Shown piece by piece: positions 31,010-39,344 of a DNA stretch of 64,000 nt. Numbering within the stretch: the stretch's first letter is position 1; each line of letters starts with the position of its first letter. Location of the stretch: assembly GCF_902859585.1 (NCBI RefSeq), contig NZ_CADIJM010000001.1, positions 558,001 to 622,000 of the forward strand. Reading direction: 5' to 3'. The notes under the pieces were generated by a model, which had not been told where the DNA came from, did not search any database, and saw nothing but the letters and a program-made list of their open reading frames with translations. The translations under genes and the position numbers were made by a program. This stretch comes from Achromobacter animicus. Its GTDB lineage: Bacteria; Pseudomonadota; Gammaproteobacteria; Burkholderiales; Burkholderiaceae_B.

Positions 31010-31186
31010 TTAGCGCTGAGTCTTGTTTTGCTGATTGGAAGACTGACCCTGCTGATTGCGGTCTTTTTCCATCTGCTGACCCGATTGGCCGGGTTGCTGA
31101 CCCGGTTGGTTGCGGTCCCGGGGATTCTCCTGGGATTGTTGCTTTTGCGGTTGCTTCTGCTGGTCGGGTTGGTTCTGGTTGGCCAT
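31010..31186 (-). CDS. Small Gln/Asn-rich hydrophilic protein
   Basis: 58 residues, about one third Gln, with Asn, Pro, Lys and no hydrophobic segment (MANQNQPDQQKQ at the start). It must be disordered and very soluble. AGGAG is 8 nt before the ATG and a strong sigma-54-like promoter lies 47 nt upstream, which supports a real gene. No family recognised; the composition recalls desiccation- or osmotic-stress hydrophilins. Confidence 0.7.
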   Translation of the reverse strand: MANQNQPDQQKQPQKQQSQENPRDRNQPGQQPGQSGQQMEKDRNQQGQSSNQQNKTQR

Positions 31187-31232
31187 TACACGTCTCCTGA
31201 ATAGAAGCGGAGATATTCCGCACTTATCCTTG

Positions 31233-31248
31233 AGCAACCGCCGTGCCC
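31233..31248 (-). promoter_or_regulatory. Predicted sigma-54 promoter of the Gln-rich protein gene
   Basis: On the minus strand GGGCACGGCGGTTGCT, with intact GGCAC and TTGC at GG-N10-GC spacing. The predicted start near 31222 gives a leader of about 36 nt. Confidence 0.75.
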
Positions 31249-31349
31249 AACCCGGTGCGCAGGGGGGAAGCGGGGATGGCTATTTTCGGGGACGGAGGCA
31301 GCGGGCGGAATTCCCGCGCCGATCGGTAAAAACTACCCTTGCACAGGCG

Positions 31350-32261
31350 CTACAGCAAGGTGGAGTGCACAACCGGGCGGCCCGGTTCCGCTTCCTGGCT
31401 GGGACCGTCGAACGCATCCAGCCAAGACGACGCATAGGCGGCGGGCGCCGCCAGCGGCTCGCCGCCGTCGCGCTGCGTCCGCAGGCGCATGATCAACTCG
31501 TCAAGCGGCATGGGACGGCCCAATGAAAAGCCCTGCCCATAGCGGCAGCCGGCCGCACGCAGAGCGGGTATGTCGGCCACGTTCTCCACGCCTTCCGCGA
31601 CCACGCGCCAGCCCAGGCGGGTCGCCAGCTCCGCAGCCGTGCGCAGAACCTCGAAGGCAACGGCGCTGCGCCGCATGCGCGTGACGAAATACTGGTCGAT
31701 CTTCACTTCGGACAGGGGAAGCGCGGACAGCAGCTTCAGGGACGCATGGCCGGTGCCGAAGTCGTCCAGACTGACCTCGCAGCCCGCCTCTTCCAGCCGC
31801 AGCAGCGACGCGCGCAGCACATCCAGGTCGTGGATGGGCTGGTCTTCGGTCAGTTCGACGCGCACCAGCGACGGGGGCAATTCCGCGGCGCGTACGCGGT
31901 CAAGCAGGAAATCCACGCAGCGCAGTTCGGACAGCGTCGTGGCGGGCGCATTGATCGCCAGCGGCACGGCCACGCCGACGCGGCGCAGCGTCTGCAGCGC
32001 GTCGATGACCCGCACGCATACGCGTTCAAACAACATGCCGTCCAGCCCCAGCCGGTTCACCGCGGGGATGAAGTCGGCAGGCATGACGATGCCCAGTTGC
32101 GGATGCTGCCAGCGCACCAGCGCTTCGGCAGAAACGATGCGACCTGTCAGCAGGTCGACCTGCGGCTGCAACAGCACGCGCAGCCCATCACGTCCGGTGA
32201 CCATGGCGGTAATTTCCGCATCGCTGACCACGGGTTGTCGGCAAGACTCGGTATTGATCAT
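31350..32261 (-). CDS. EAL-domain cyclic-di-GMP phosphodiesterase
   Basis: 303 residues consisting almost only of an EAL domain. Catalytic signature residues are kept: AEALVRW (EAL), the Asn in LAINAPA, ELTED, DDFGTG, the Lys in EVKIDQYF and EGVEN, so c-di-GMP hydrolysis is likely. No receiver, PAS or membrane segment is seen. The ATG at 32261 has GGAG 9 nt upstream; an in-frame ATG at 32366 would add a stretch with no family similarity. A related EAL domain with a receiver is at 55209-56435. Confidence 0.85.
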   Translation of the reverse strand: MINTESCRQPVVSDAEITAMVTGRDGLRVLLQPQVDLLTGRIVSAEALVRWQHPQLGIVMPADFIPAVNRLGLDGMLFERVCVRVIDALQTLRRVGVAVPLAINAPATTLSELRCVDFLLDRVRAAELPPSLVRVELTEDQPIHDLDVLRASLLRLEEAGCEVSLDDFGTGHASLKLLSALPLSEVKIDQYFVTRMRRSAVAFEVLRTAAELATRLGWRVVAEGVENVADIPALRAAGCRYGQGFSLGRPMPLDELIMRLRTQRDGGEPLAAPAAYASSWLDAFDGPSQEAEPGRPVVHSTLL

Positions 32262-32561
32262 CGGCTTGCTCCAGATGCGTCCCGACAGGTTGCCTGCGCT
32301 GTCCGGGCGCAGATCGGAACACGATATTGACGCATTCTGCGCTCTCCACGCCATAAAGTCACACACATGTAACCAACGGTGTTAAGGTGCGCAAATTCAT
32401 GTTTGGCGCGGGTTTCCGGGCGGCTCGAGTGCCGCTTCGTCCGGCTTTTGTGCCGCGGGTTTCCGCCGCGGGGTGCAATCTCCCGCCCTTGTCTTGTCGA
32501 CATGGTAGGGTTGCCATCTTTCCGGCCTGCCCAGCCAATTTTTCCGCTGCATTTCATCCGC
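32262..32561. other. Divergent intergenic region between the EAL and FUSC genes
   Basis: About 300 bases without a convincing gene. A possible sigma-70 element on the plus strand is TTGACG at 32327 with CATAAA 19 bp further on, which is weak. No sigma-54-like site is found. If translation of the FUSC gene starts at the in-frame ATG 32502, the last 60 bases are coding. Confidence 0.4.
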
Positions 32562-34685
32562 GTGACTAGTCTGCTTACCCGTTGGCGCGCCTCCCTGCGC
32601 AATGTGCTGTGGCTCGATGCCCTGCAAGCCGCCGCCATCAGCGCGGCCCCCGTCATCCTTGCCGTGCTGGTGCACGAACCGCGCCTGGGCTGGACCGCCA
32701 TCGCCGCGTTCTGGGCCTGCTTCGGCGACCCCGGCGGTCCGCTGCGCAAGCGCGCCGGGTCGATGCTGGCGCTGGGCCTGATCGGCGCCCTGTACTGCCT
32801 GCTGGCCAGCGCCAGCGCCTCACATGTCTGGTTGCTGTTGCCGCTGACCTTTGTGTGCTGCACCTTCGGCGGACTGCTGCGGGTGCTGGGCCCCGCCGCC
32901 GCCATCGTGGGCACGCTGCTGTCGGCCGGCTTCGTCGTGGCCGCCGAGCTGCCGGCCCCGACGCTTACCGAAAGCCTCTGGTACACGTTGTTCTTCCTGG
33001 CGGGCGCGGTGTGGGCAATTTTGATGACGGCGCTTGTCTGGCGCCGCCGGCCCTGGAAGGACGCCACCCATGCGGTCGCCCACTGCTACCGGGGTCTCGC
33101 GGACTTTTCCGATGCGCTGGCCCGCATGTATTCCGGCCTTGCGCCGGCCGCGGGGCCGCAGGCCTGGAGCGCCGTCGTCCGACCGCAGCGCAGCGCCCAA
33201 CGCGCCGCGCTGGAAGCCGCCCGCGTCCGGATCCGCGAAGTGCTGGACGCCCGCCCGTCGCGCCGGGCCCGCGCGCATCAATTGCTTTACCTGCTGGACA
33301 GCGCCGAGGACAGCTTCATTGCGCTGGTCGCCGCCGCCGACCTGCTGGAGTCCAATGCGCCGCGCTGGCTGGGCCGCAGCGCCGGGGCGCACCTGTCGCA
33401 CGCGCTGCATCGCTACGCCAGCGTCTGCAACGCGATCGCCAGCACGTCCGACGTCAGCGACGCCAAGCAGGCCGAGTGCCTGCGCGAGCGCCTGGCCCAC
33501 TACAACGCCGGACTACGCGACCTGCGCGGCGGGGCCATGGCTTATGCGCCGGACCTGGCCTCCGTGGTGCCGGTGCTCGACCGCCTGCTGCACAACGCCC
33601 AGGCGGTCACGCAGTCGCTGTTCGATCTGGGCGCGACCCCCGCCGCGCCCGCGCACCGCGCCAGCGATGGCACCGGCGCCCGGCAGGCCTGGCGCACGCT
33701 GCGCCAGAACCTGCGTTTCGAATCCGATGCCTTCCGCCATGCGCTGCGGGTCGGCGTGGGCGCCACCATTGCCGTGGCCCTGTCCAAGACCTTTGCCGTC
33801 AATCACGGCTATTGGATGTCGCTGACGCTGATCTTCATCCTGCAGCCCTACTTTGCGACCACCTGGCAGCGCACCGTCGAGCGGGTGATAGGCAGCGTGG
33901 CCGGCGCCATCAGCGCCTCGTTGCTGGGCCTGTTGCTCACGACGCCGCTGTCCGTGGCGCTGGCGGTCCTGCCTATCGCGCTGGGCACGTTTGCCGCGCG
34001 CACCGTCCACTACGCGCTGTACACCTTCTTCCTGACGTCGCAGTTCGTGCTGGTCAGCCACATCCAGCAGCCCGAGATCTACGAACCGACGCTGGCCGCA
34101 CTGCGCGCTTTCAATAGCGTGCTGGGCGGCATTCTGGCGCTCTTGGTCGGCTTTCTGGTCTGGCCCGAGAAAGAGCCGCGGCAGCTGGCCGGCGCCCTGG
34201 CGCGCGCGTTGCAGCGGCATGCCGATTACGCCCTGGCGCTGGCCCAGGAAAAAAGCGGCGACGCCGCTTCCCGCGACATCGTCGGCCTGCGTCGGCTCGC
34301 CTGCCTGTCGGCCGACAACGCCGAGGCGTCGCTCCAGCGGCTGCAGCAGAATCCGGTGCATCGCGACCGTAACGTGGACACCGCCGTGAACCTGCTCAAC
34401 GCCATGCGCCGCATCACGGCGGCGGGCACCGTGCTGGAGATCCAGCCAGCGCTGCCGCCAGAATCCCCGGCGGCTTCCGCACTGCGGGATTACGGCGCGG
34501 TGCTGGCGCACGTGCTGCATCCGGAAGGCTCCGGCCCTGTCCCCGAGGCCCGCGGGATGGCGGTGCCCGCTGCCATTGCCGAAGCCGAACCGGCGCTGGC
34601 CGCGCCGCTCGACCGCATCGCACAGCAGGCGCGTCAGATCCGCCAACTACGCGACCGCGTGCAGCGTGATCCGGCGCCGCAATAG
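32562..34685 (+). CDS. FUSC family inner-membrane protein
   Basis: About 707 residues. Two sets of hydrophobic segments (about 20-150 and 390-520) separated by soluble regions, as in YccS/AaeB-type FUSC proteins linked to export of aromatic acids or membrane stress. The second membrane block begins with RFESDAFRHALRVGVGATIAVAL, a conserved family segment, and includes YWMSLTLIFILQPYFATTWQRTVERVIGS. The start is uncertain: GTG 32562 places the protein directly before WRASLRN; ATG 32502 is an in-frame alternative; neither has a strong ribosome site. The stop codon lies within a 13-bp tandem repeat. The substrate is unknown. Confidence 0.8.
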   Translation: MTSLLTRWRASLRNVLWLDALQAAAISAAPVILAVLVHEPRLGWTAIAAFWACFGDPGGPLRKRAGSMLALGLIGALYCLLASASASHVWLLLPLTFVCCTFGGLLRVLGPAAAIVGTLLSAGFVVAAELPAPTLTESLWYTLFFLAGAVWAILMTALVWRRRPWKDATHAVAHCYRGLADFSDALARMYSGLAPAAGPQAWSAVVRPQRSAQRAALEAARVRIREVLDARPSRRARAHQLLYLLDSAEDSFIALVAAADLLESNAPRWLGRSAGAHLSHALHRYASVCNAIASTSDVSDAKQAECLRERLAHYNAGLRDLRGGAMAYAPDLASVVPVLDRLLHNAQAVTQSLFDLGATPAAPAHRASDGTGARQAWRTLRQNLRFESDAFRHALRVGVGATIAVALSKTFAVNHGYWMSLTLIFILQPYFATTWQRTVERVIGSVAGAISASLLGLLLTTPLSVALAVLPIALGTFAARTVHYALYTFFLTSQFVLVSHIQQPEIYEPTLAALRAFNSVLGGILALLVGFLVWPEKEPRQLAGALARALQRHADYALALAQEKSGDAASRDIVGLRRLACLSADNAEASLQRLQQNPVHRDRNVDTAVNLLNAMRRITAAGTVLEIQPALPPESPAASALRDYGAVLAHVLHPEGSGPVPEARGMAVPAAIAEAEPALAAPLDRIAQQARQIRQLRDRVQRDPAPQ

Positions 34686-34745
34686 CCGCATGCAATAGCC
34701 GCATGCAATAGCCGCTTGCAATGGCGGCTTGCAATGGCGGCTTGC
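34681..34745 (+). repeat. Five tandem 13-bp repeats over the FUSC stop codon
   Basis: Units: AATAGCCGCATGC twice, AATAGCCGCTTGC once, AATGGCGGCTTGC twice. The TAG in the first unit is the stop codon of the FUSC gene. The third and fourth units can pair (GCCGC with GCGGC), giving a small hairpin. The array is prone to slippage. Confidence 0.85.
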
Positions 34746-34776
34746 ATTGAGCCGGCGGGGCGAAACTCCAACCGGC

Positions 34777-34790
34777 TTGATGCGCATCAA
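34777..34790. promoter_or_regulatory. FNR/Anr-type box upstream of the universal stress protein gene
   Basis: TTGATGCGCATCAA is a perfect TTGAT-N4-ATCAA dyad. It lies 62 bp before the start codon, which fits activation at low oxygen with a start near 34825. Confidence 0.65.
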
Positions 34791-34852
34791 TGGAGCGCCC
34801 TGGTTAAACGGCAACCATACGGACATGGCTTGTTCAACCAAGGAGGCCCACC

Positions 34853-35689
34853 ATGTACCGCCGCATTTCCGTCCACCTGGACCACGGGTTTGACTGCAAG
34901 CGCCGCACCGCGCTGGCGCTGGAACTGGCCAAGCGCCACAAGGCCGAACTGGTGGGGGTCTACGCCAGCTCCGCGCCGCCGCAGTACTACTACGGCGAAT
35001 CCGTCATGATGTCGCGCACGCTCAACATCATGAAGAACCTGCAGGCCCAGAACCGCGGCGAGGTGCAGAACGCCTTTCTGGAATCCGCCGCCATCGCAGA
35101 CGTACCGGCCGTCGTCCGCGCCGGTGAATCCTCGCCCAGCGCCACCGTCGCCCTGCACGGCCGCGCCAGCGACCTCATCATCGTCAGCCAGCAAAACCGC
35201 GACGATGTCGAGGCCGCCCACGAAAACGAATTCGTCGAACAAACCCTGCTGACCGCCGGGCGCCCCGTCCTGGTGGTGCCGTCCAGCGGCGAATTCCCGG
35301 TCGTTGGCGACCGCGTCCTGCTCTGCTGGGACGGCAGCCGCGAAGCCGCCCGCGCACTGGCCGATGCCACCCCGCTGCTGCAAAGCGCCTCGCATGTCGT
35401 CGTGCTGACCATGGACGAAGGCGCGGCCACCCGCAACGTCGAATCCATCCCCTTCGAAGATCTGGTCACCTACTTCGTGGCACACGGCATCTCCGCGCCG
35501 GACCACGTGCGCCGAGACATCAAGGGCGTTGGCGTCGGCAGCACCATCCTGAACGCCGCCGCCGATTACAGCGCCGACCTGATCGTCATGGGCGCGTACG
35601 GCCACAGCAAATTCCGGGAATGGGCGATGGGCGGCGCCACCGCCTCCATCCTGAAGAGCATGACGGTGCCGATCATGTTCTCGCACTGA
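34853..35689 (+). CDS. Universal stress protein (tandem UspA domains)
   Basis: 278 residues with two Usp folds, about 1-145 and 150-278. The second domain carries the ATP-binding type motif GAYGHSKFREWAMGGAT followed by ILKSMTVPIMFSH; in the first domain the corresponding motif is degenerate (VSQQNRDDVEA). AAGGAGG lies 6 nt before the ATG. The FNR-type box upstream suggests induction when oxygen falls, as known for several Usp genes of proteobacteria. It stands alone between convergent and upstream unrelated genes. Confidence 0.9.
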   Translation: MYRRISVHLDHGFDCKRRTALALELAKRHKAELVGVYASSAPPQYYYGESVMMSRTLNIMKNLQAQNRGEVQNAFLESAAIADVPAVVRAGESSPSATVALHGRASDLIIVSQQNRDDVEAAHENEFVEQTLLTAGRPVLVVPSSGEFPVVGDRVLLCWDGSREAARALADATPLLQSASHVVVLTMDEGAATRNVESIPFEDLVTYFVAHGISAPDHVRRDIKGVGVGSTILNAAADYSADLIVMGAYGHSKFREWAMGGATASILKSMTVPIMFSH

Positions 35690-35706
35690 AGGCTTAGCCC
35701 GCACAA

Positions 35707-35745
35707 ACGCCGACGCCGCGTCCACAAAGGGCGCGGCGTCGGCGT
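35707..35745. terminator. Bidirectional terminator hairpin between usp and dehydrogenase genes
   Basis: A perfect 14-bp stem (35707-35720 with 35732-35745) and an 11-nt loop lie between two convergent genes. U-runs are poor on both sides. Confidence 0.55.
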
Positions 35746-35803
35746 ATTCAATATCGGCGCATCCGCCGGCGCCATACTCGCGCCGGCAATCGGCCGCGCG
35801 GCA

Positions 35804-36760
35804 TCACGCAGCCACGAGGTTCGCGTCTCGCACCGGCGTCAGCACCGGCTTGCCGGCAAAATGCGCCGTGGCGTTTTCCAGGAACAACGCCACGGTCGCC
35901 GCCACCGCTTCCGGCGAACGTCCTGCGCTGTGCGGCGTCAACACCACGTTGTCCAACTGCTTGAGCGCATCGGGAATGGTCGGCTCGCCGTCCACCACGT
36001 CCAGTCCGGCGCCGGCAATGCGCTTCTCGGCCAGCGCGGCAATCAACGCGTCCGTGTCGACCACGCTGCCGCGCGCGATGTTGATCAGATAACCGTCCCG
36101 ACCCAACGCCTCCAGCACGCCGGCGTCCACCAGATGATGCGTGCCGGCGCCGCCGGGCGTGGCCACCACCAGAAAATCGGACTCGGCCGCCAACGCGCGC
36201 GGATTGTCGAAATATGTGTGGCCGGACTCAGGACGGGCGCGGCGGTTGTAATACCCCACGCTCATGCCAAAGCCATTCGCGCCGCGCCGGGCGATTTCCA
36301 GGCCAATCGTGCCAAGGCCCAGAATGCCCAGCCGCTTGCCGCTGACCTGCGGGCCCATGAACCCGCTCCAGTGCCCCTGCCGGACCCAGGCGTCAGCCTG
36401 CGGCAGCCGGCGCGCGGCGCCCAGCAGCAACGCCATCGCGTGGTCGGCAACGGACACGGCGTTGGCGCCGGGACCATTCGTGACCTCGATGCCACGTGCG
36501 TGCGCCGCAGCAAGGTCAATATTTTCATAGCCGACGCCCAGCGAGCACACGATGCTCAATTGGGGCAGCGCCGCCATTTCATCGGCGCGCAGGCCGGTGG
36601 CGCCGCGCGTCAGGACGGCACGAATCCCGGCGCCGTGGTCCTGGATGGCCTGGGCGCGGGTCTGGTCGGTGGTGGCGAGGATCGGGCGAAAGCCCTGGGA
36701 TTCGATGAGGGGAAGATAGTCCTGAACGCTGTCGATCAGGATCAATAAGGGGATGCTCAT
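35804..36760 (-). CDS. D-isomer-specific 2-hydroxyacid dehydrogenase
   Basis: 318 residues. It reduces a 2-oxo acid (glyoxylate or hydroxypyruvate are usual for this group) with NAD(P)H. The nucleotide-binding motif is GLGTIG near residue 148, and the catalytic residues are visible: Arg in NIARGSVVD, Glu in VVDGEP and His in TPHSAGR. NRRARPE after the Rossmann beta-2 strand suggests preference for NADPH. The start is the ATG at 36760. It converges with the usp gene and shares the hairpin between them. Confidence 0.87.
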   Translation of the reverse strand: MSIPLLILIDSVQDYLPLIESQGFRPILATTDQTRAQAIQDHGAGIRAVLTRGATGLRADEMAALPQLSIVCSLGVGYENIDLAAAHARGIEVTNGPGANAVSVADHAMALLLGAARRLPQADAWVRQGHWSGFMGPQVSGKRLGILGLGTIGLEIARRGANGFGMSVGYYNRRARPESGHTYFDNPRALAAESDFLVVATPGGAGTHHLVDAGVLEALGRDGYLINIARGSVVDTDALIAALAEKRIAGAGLDVVDGEPTIPDALKQLDNVVLTPHSAGRSPEAVAATVALFLENATAHFAGKPVLTPVRDANLVAA

Positions 36761-36940
36761 GTCGGGCTGCGGGTCTATGAGGGTTGCTGCTGAAACCCGC
36801 AGATCTTACGCCCGACGCGGCGAGCGCGCCAGGACTGGCGCCGGGATGGCCCACCGATGCGGCGTGTGCCGCCGCAGTCCCTCCTGATGCGGCCCGCCAG
36901 ACGCGCGCACGCGCCCGGCGGCCGTCAGCGCGTCAAGGCG

Positions 36941-37093
36941 CTATATGCGTCCCATCAGCAGCAACACAATGAGCACGATCACGACAATGCCAAGCAGGCC
37001 GCTGGGGTAATAGCCCCAGCTACGGCTATGGGGCCACGCAGGCACGGCGCCGATAAGCAGCAGGATCAGGATGATCAGCAGGATGGTCGACAT
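36941..37093 (-). CDS. DUF3309-type small hydrophobic membrane protein
   Basis: 50 residues with two hydrophobic segments (ILLIILILLLIGAVP and LLGIVVIVLIVLLL) joined by PHSRSWGYYPSG, the exact pattern of DUF3309 proteins found widely in stress gene clusters of proteobacteria. AAGGAG is 7 nt before the ATG. It lies 46 nt after the gene at 37140-37304, on the same strand, and may share the sigma-54-like promoter at 37390. Function unknown. Confidence 0.85.
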   Translation of the reverse strand: MSTILLIILILLLIGAVPAWPHSRSWGYYPSGLLGIVVIVLIVLLLMGRI

Positions 37094-37139
37094 AATGACT
37101 CCTTGGTCTTATTGGTTCGAGTTATGTAAGAGCGACGCC

Positions 37140-37304
37140 TCAGGCGTCTTTCGGCGGCACGATTTCCTTGACCGGCGGGGACAGCGGCGGCAGATCCACG
37201 TCCGGCTCATCGGTATCCGGGTCCACGGGCAGGTCGCCCGGCGGCGAGCCGGGGGGAATGGGGTCCGGCTTCGGCGGCACATGTAGTTGCAGGACGGTTT
37301 GCAT
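37140..37304 (-). CDS. Small proline- and aspartate-rich protein
   Basis: 54 residues, about one third Pro, with many Asp (PPSPPGDLPVDPDTDEPDVD-like composition). No hydrophobic segment other than the first few residues. GAGGAG precedes the ATG at 37304 and a sigma-54-like promoter is 86 nt upstream. Unknown family, presumably disordered. Confidence 0.6.
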   Translation of the reverse strand: MQTVLQLHVPPKPDPIPPGSPPGDLPVDPDTDEPDVDLPPLSPPVKEIVPPKDA

Positions 37305-37389
37305 TGCACTCTCCTCTGAAGATTCTCTCGCGGGCGGCGCTGCCGGTCCGGCGGGCGGTTCCGGTAGCACGATTGCCGACAACGCCTTC

Positions 37390-37405
37390 AGCAAGCGCCG
37401 TGCCC
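37390..37405 (-). promoter_or_regulatory. Predicted sigma-54 promoter for the 37140 and DUF3309 genes
   Basis: On the minus strand GGGCACGGCGCTTGCT, with intact GGCAC and TTGC and GG-N10-GC spacing. The core GGCACGGCGCTTGC is identical to the site at 42738-42753. Confidence 0.75.
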
Positions 37406-37487
37406 AAACCCGCGCGCCGCCCGGCGCGGGGCGTCCGGGAACGCGGCATGCTGGGTCGGGGCGCTACCGCGCGCACCCGGAGATTGA

Positions 37488-38540
37488 ATGAGTACCCGCA
37501 CGCAAAACGACCCGGATCCCCTGCCCGTCGAAGAGGCGGCGCTGACCTATGTGGACGACACGGAACCCGGCTACACCCGCGTGCGGGTCAATGGCCATAC
37601 GTTCCACTACCTGGACGAGAAAGGCGCCCGTATCACCAACGAATCGGAGATCCAGCGCATCAACGCGCTGGCGATTCCGCCGGCCTACGAAAATGTGTGG
37701 ATCTGTCCAATGAAGGATGGGCACCTGCAAGCCACGGCGCGCGACGCGCGTGGCCGCAAGCAGTACCGCTACCACCCGGATTGGACGGCGGTGCGCGATG
37801 CCACCAAGTACAAGAACCTCCTGTCCTTCGGCCATGCCCTGCCGCGCATCCGGCGCCAGGTCGAGCGCGACATGAAGATACCGGGCCTGACGCAGGACAA
37901 GGTGATTGCCGTACTAGTGCGCCTGCTGGAGATCACGCTGATCCGCATTGGCGGACGCGAATACGCGCGGGCAAACAAATCCTACGGCCTCACGACGCTG
38001 ACGCGCCGCCACACCACCGTGGCCGGTAGCCGCTTCCGGTTCCGGTTCCAGGGCAAGAGCGGCGTGGCGCACGATGTCACGGTCACGGACCGGCGAGTCG
38101 CCCGCATCATCAAGCAATGCCTCGACATCCCCGGCCAGCAGCTATTTCAATATCTGGATGCGGACGGCGACAAACGTCCGGTGGATTCGGGCGCGGTCAA
38201 CGCCTACCTGCGCCACGCGGGCGGCGGGGAATACACCGCGAAACACTATCGCACGTGGGCGGGGTCGGTCATGGCCTATGCCGCGCTGCAGGCGCGTCCA
38301 TTCGAGGACGAGCGCCAAGCCAAACAGGAGGCCGTGGACGTCATCAAACAGGTGTCCAAGCGTCTAGCCAATACGCCGGCCGTCTGCCGCGCGTGTTATG
38401 TGCATCCGGCGATCATGGAAGCCTACCTGACCGGCACGCTGCCGGCCCGCAAGGCCGCGCCGGCGGGTCCTCGCGGGCTCAGCGCCGACGAGCGGCGCCT
38501 GCTCGCTTTCCTTCATGAACAGCAGGCGGCCGATGCGTAA
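37488..38540 (+). CDS. DNA topoisomerase IB (poxvirus-like)
   Basis: 350 residues. It relaxes DNA supercoils through a 3'-phosphotyrosyl intermediate. The catalytic set is visible: Arg in RIGGREYA, Lys in FQGKSG, Arg/His in KHYRTWAG and the nucleophile Tyr304 in RACYVHP. The size is usual for bacterial TopIB. GGAG lies 6 nt before the ATG. It is embedded among small stress-type genes, as bacterial TopIB genes often are. Its 3' end abuts a convergent gene (stop codons are adjacent). A weak -24/-12-like site with ATGC instead of TTGC lies at 37437-37452. Confidence 0.93.
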   Translation: MSTRTQNDPDPLPVEEAALTYVDDTEPGYTRVRVNGHTFHYLDEKGARITNESEIQRINALAIPPAYENVWICPMKDGHLQATARDARGRKQYRYHPDWTAVRDATKYKNLLSFGHALPRIRRQVERDMKIPGLTQDKVIAVLVRLLEITLIRIGGREYARANKSYGLTTLTRRHTTVAGSRFRFRFQGKSGVAHDVTVTDRRVARIIKQCLDIPGQQLFQYLDADGDKRPVDSGAVNAYLRHAGGGEYTAKHYRTWAGSVMAYAALQARPFEDERQAKQEAVDVIKQVSKRLANTPAVCRACYVHPAIMEAYLTGTLPARKAAPAGPRGLSADERRLLAFLHEQQAADA

Positions 38541-38792
38541 TCAGAAGATCGACGAGCGCGCGTTTTTGGCACGGGGCTGCGGCGCGGAACCGTCGGCCCA
38601 GTTCGACTCGGTCTTGTTGTCGACCACTTCGCGCTTGTCGCGGGCGGCCTCGTCGGGCGTATCGGCATCGGGTTTGTCCGGTAGATTCGGCACGTCGACG
38701 GGACCGCTCGGCGGCAGTATCTTAGCGTTGTCCTGCGCGGATTTGTCGGCGCGCGCCGACGGGGTGGATTTGGGTGCGGACGAAGGTTTCAT
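38541..38792 (-). CDS. Small hydrophilic charged protein
   Basis: 83 residues, rich in Asp, Lys, Ser, Ala and Pro, without hydrophobic segments or cysteine. GGAGACC precedes the ATG. No family recognised. The sequence about 75 nt upstream (38867-38883) resembles a sigma-54 promoter with one extra base in the spacer. It converges with the topoisomerase gene without any gap. Confidence 0.6.
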   Translation of the reverse strand: MKPSSAPKSTPSARADKSAQDNAKILPPSGPVDVPNLPDKPDADTPDEAARDKREVVDNKTESNWADGSAPQPRAKNARSSIF

Positions 38793-38939
38793 GGTGGTCT
38801 CCAGCCAGTGCGAACCTTCATCCTACGGCCCCTCGCCCGCTGGACAAACTGTCAAGACCTTCAAATTGCAAGCGGATGTGCCGCCGGGCGCCCTGCCCTT
38901 GTGTGGCTGCGCGGCGTCGGCCGTTCACAAGGAGATGCA

Positions 38940-39269
38940 ATGCGAGACCCAAACTTCGAGCAATGTGTGCAAGCCTGCTATGAATGCGCGGTGGCGTGCG
39001 ACCAGTGCGCCGCCAGCTGCCTGCGGCAGAATCCGGCGCAGCTCAGGGCCTGCATCGCCTTGTGCGTCGACTGCGCGGCAGTCTGCCGGCTATGCGCGGC
39101 CATGCTGGCGCGCGGCGGCGAATTTGCGCAAGCGCTGTGCACGTTGTGCGCGCTGGTATGCGATGCCTGCGCGCGCGAGTGCTCCACGCACGAATCCGAA
39201 AAGTGTCAGATCTGCGCGGGCGCCTGCATCGCCTGCACGCTGGCATGCCGAGACATGGTCGAGGCGTAA
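38940..39269 (+). CDS. Four-helix-bundle copper-storage protein, Csp-like (DUF326)
   Basis: 109 residues of which 21 are cysteine, spaced mostly CxxxC and CxxC along four helices (positions 9-27, 38-52, 67-81, 89-103). This is the Csp/DUF326 pattern in which thiols line the bundle core and store many Cu(I) ions. There is no signal peptide, so it is the cytosolic Csp3 type. AAGGAG is 5 nt before the ATG. It is followed by a GC-rich hairpin and a DUF883 gene. Copper binding is family knowledge; it has not been shown for this protein. Confidence 0.9.
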   Translation: MRDPNFEQCVQACYECAVACDQCAASCLRQNPAQLRACIALCVDCAAVCRLCAAMLARGGEFAQALCTLCALVCDACARECSTHESEKCQICAGACIACTLACRDMVEA

Positions 39270-39283
39270 GCCTCGTCCCGCCC

Positions 39284-39319
39284 CGCGGCCGTCCGGGCCG
39301 GCCGCGACGGCGCATTTTT
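39284..39319 (+). terminator. Possible terminator after the Csp-like gene
   Basis: CGCGGCCG and CGGCCGCG form an 8-bp stem with a 7-nt loop, followed 8 nt later by ATTTTT. Confidence 0.4.
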
Positions 39320-39344
39320 CCGCCCGACAGTCAAGGAGCTTTCG

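Noticed and set aside
34681-34745. CRISPR-like direct repeats
   Set aside because: The units are contiguous 13-mers without spacers and no cas gene is near.
37437-37452. Sigma-54-like site before topoisomerase IB
   Set aside because: GG-N10-GC spacing is right but the -12 element is ATGC and the -24 element GGAAC; too weak to count in the set.
38867-38883. Sigma-54-like site before the gene at 38541-38792
   Set aside because: GGCAC and TTGC are both present on the minus strand, but the spacer is 6 nt instead of 5 (GG-N11-GC), which normally abolishes sigma-54 use.
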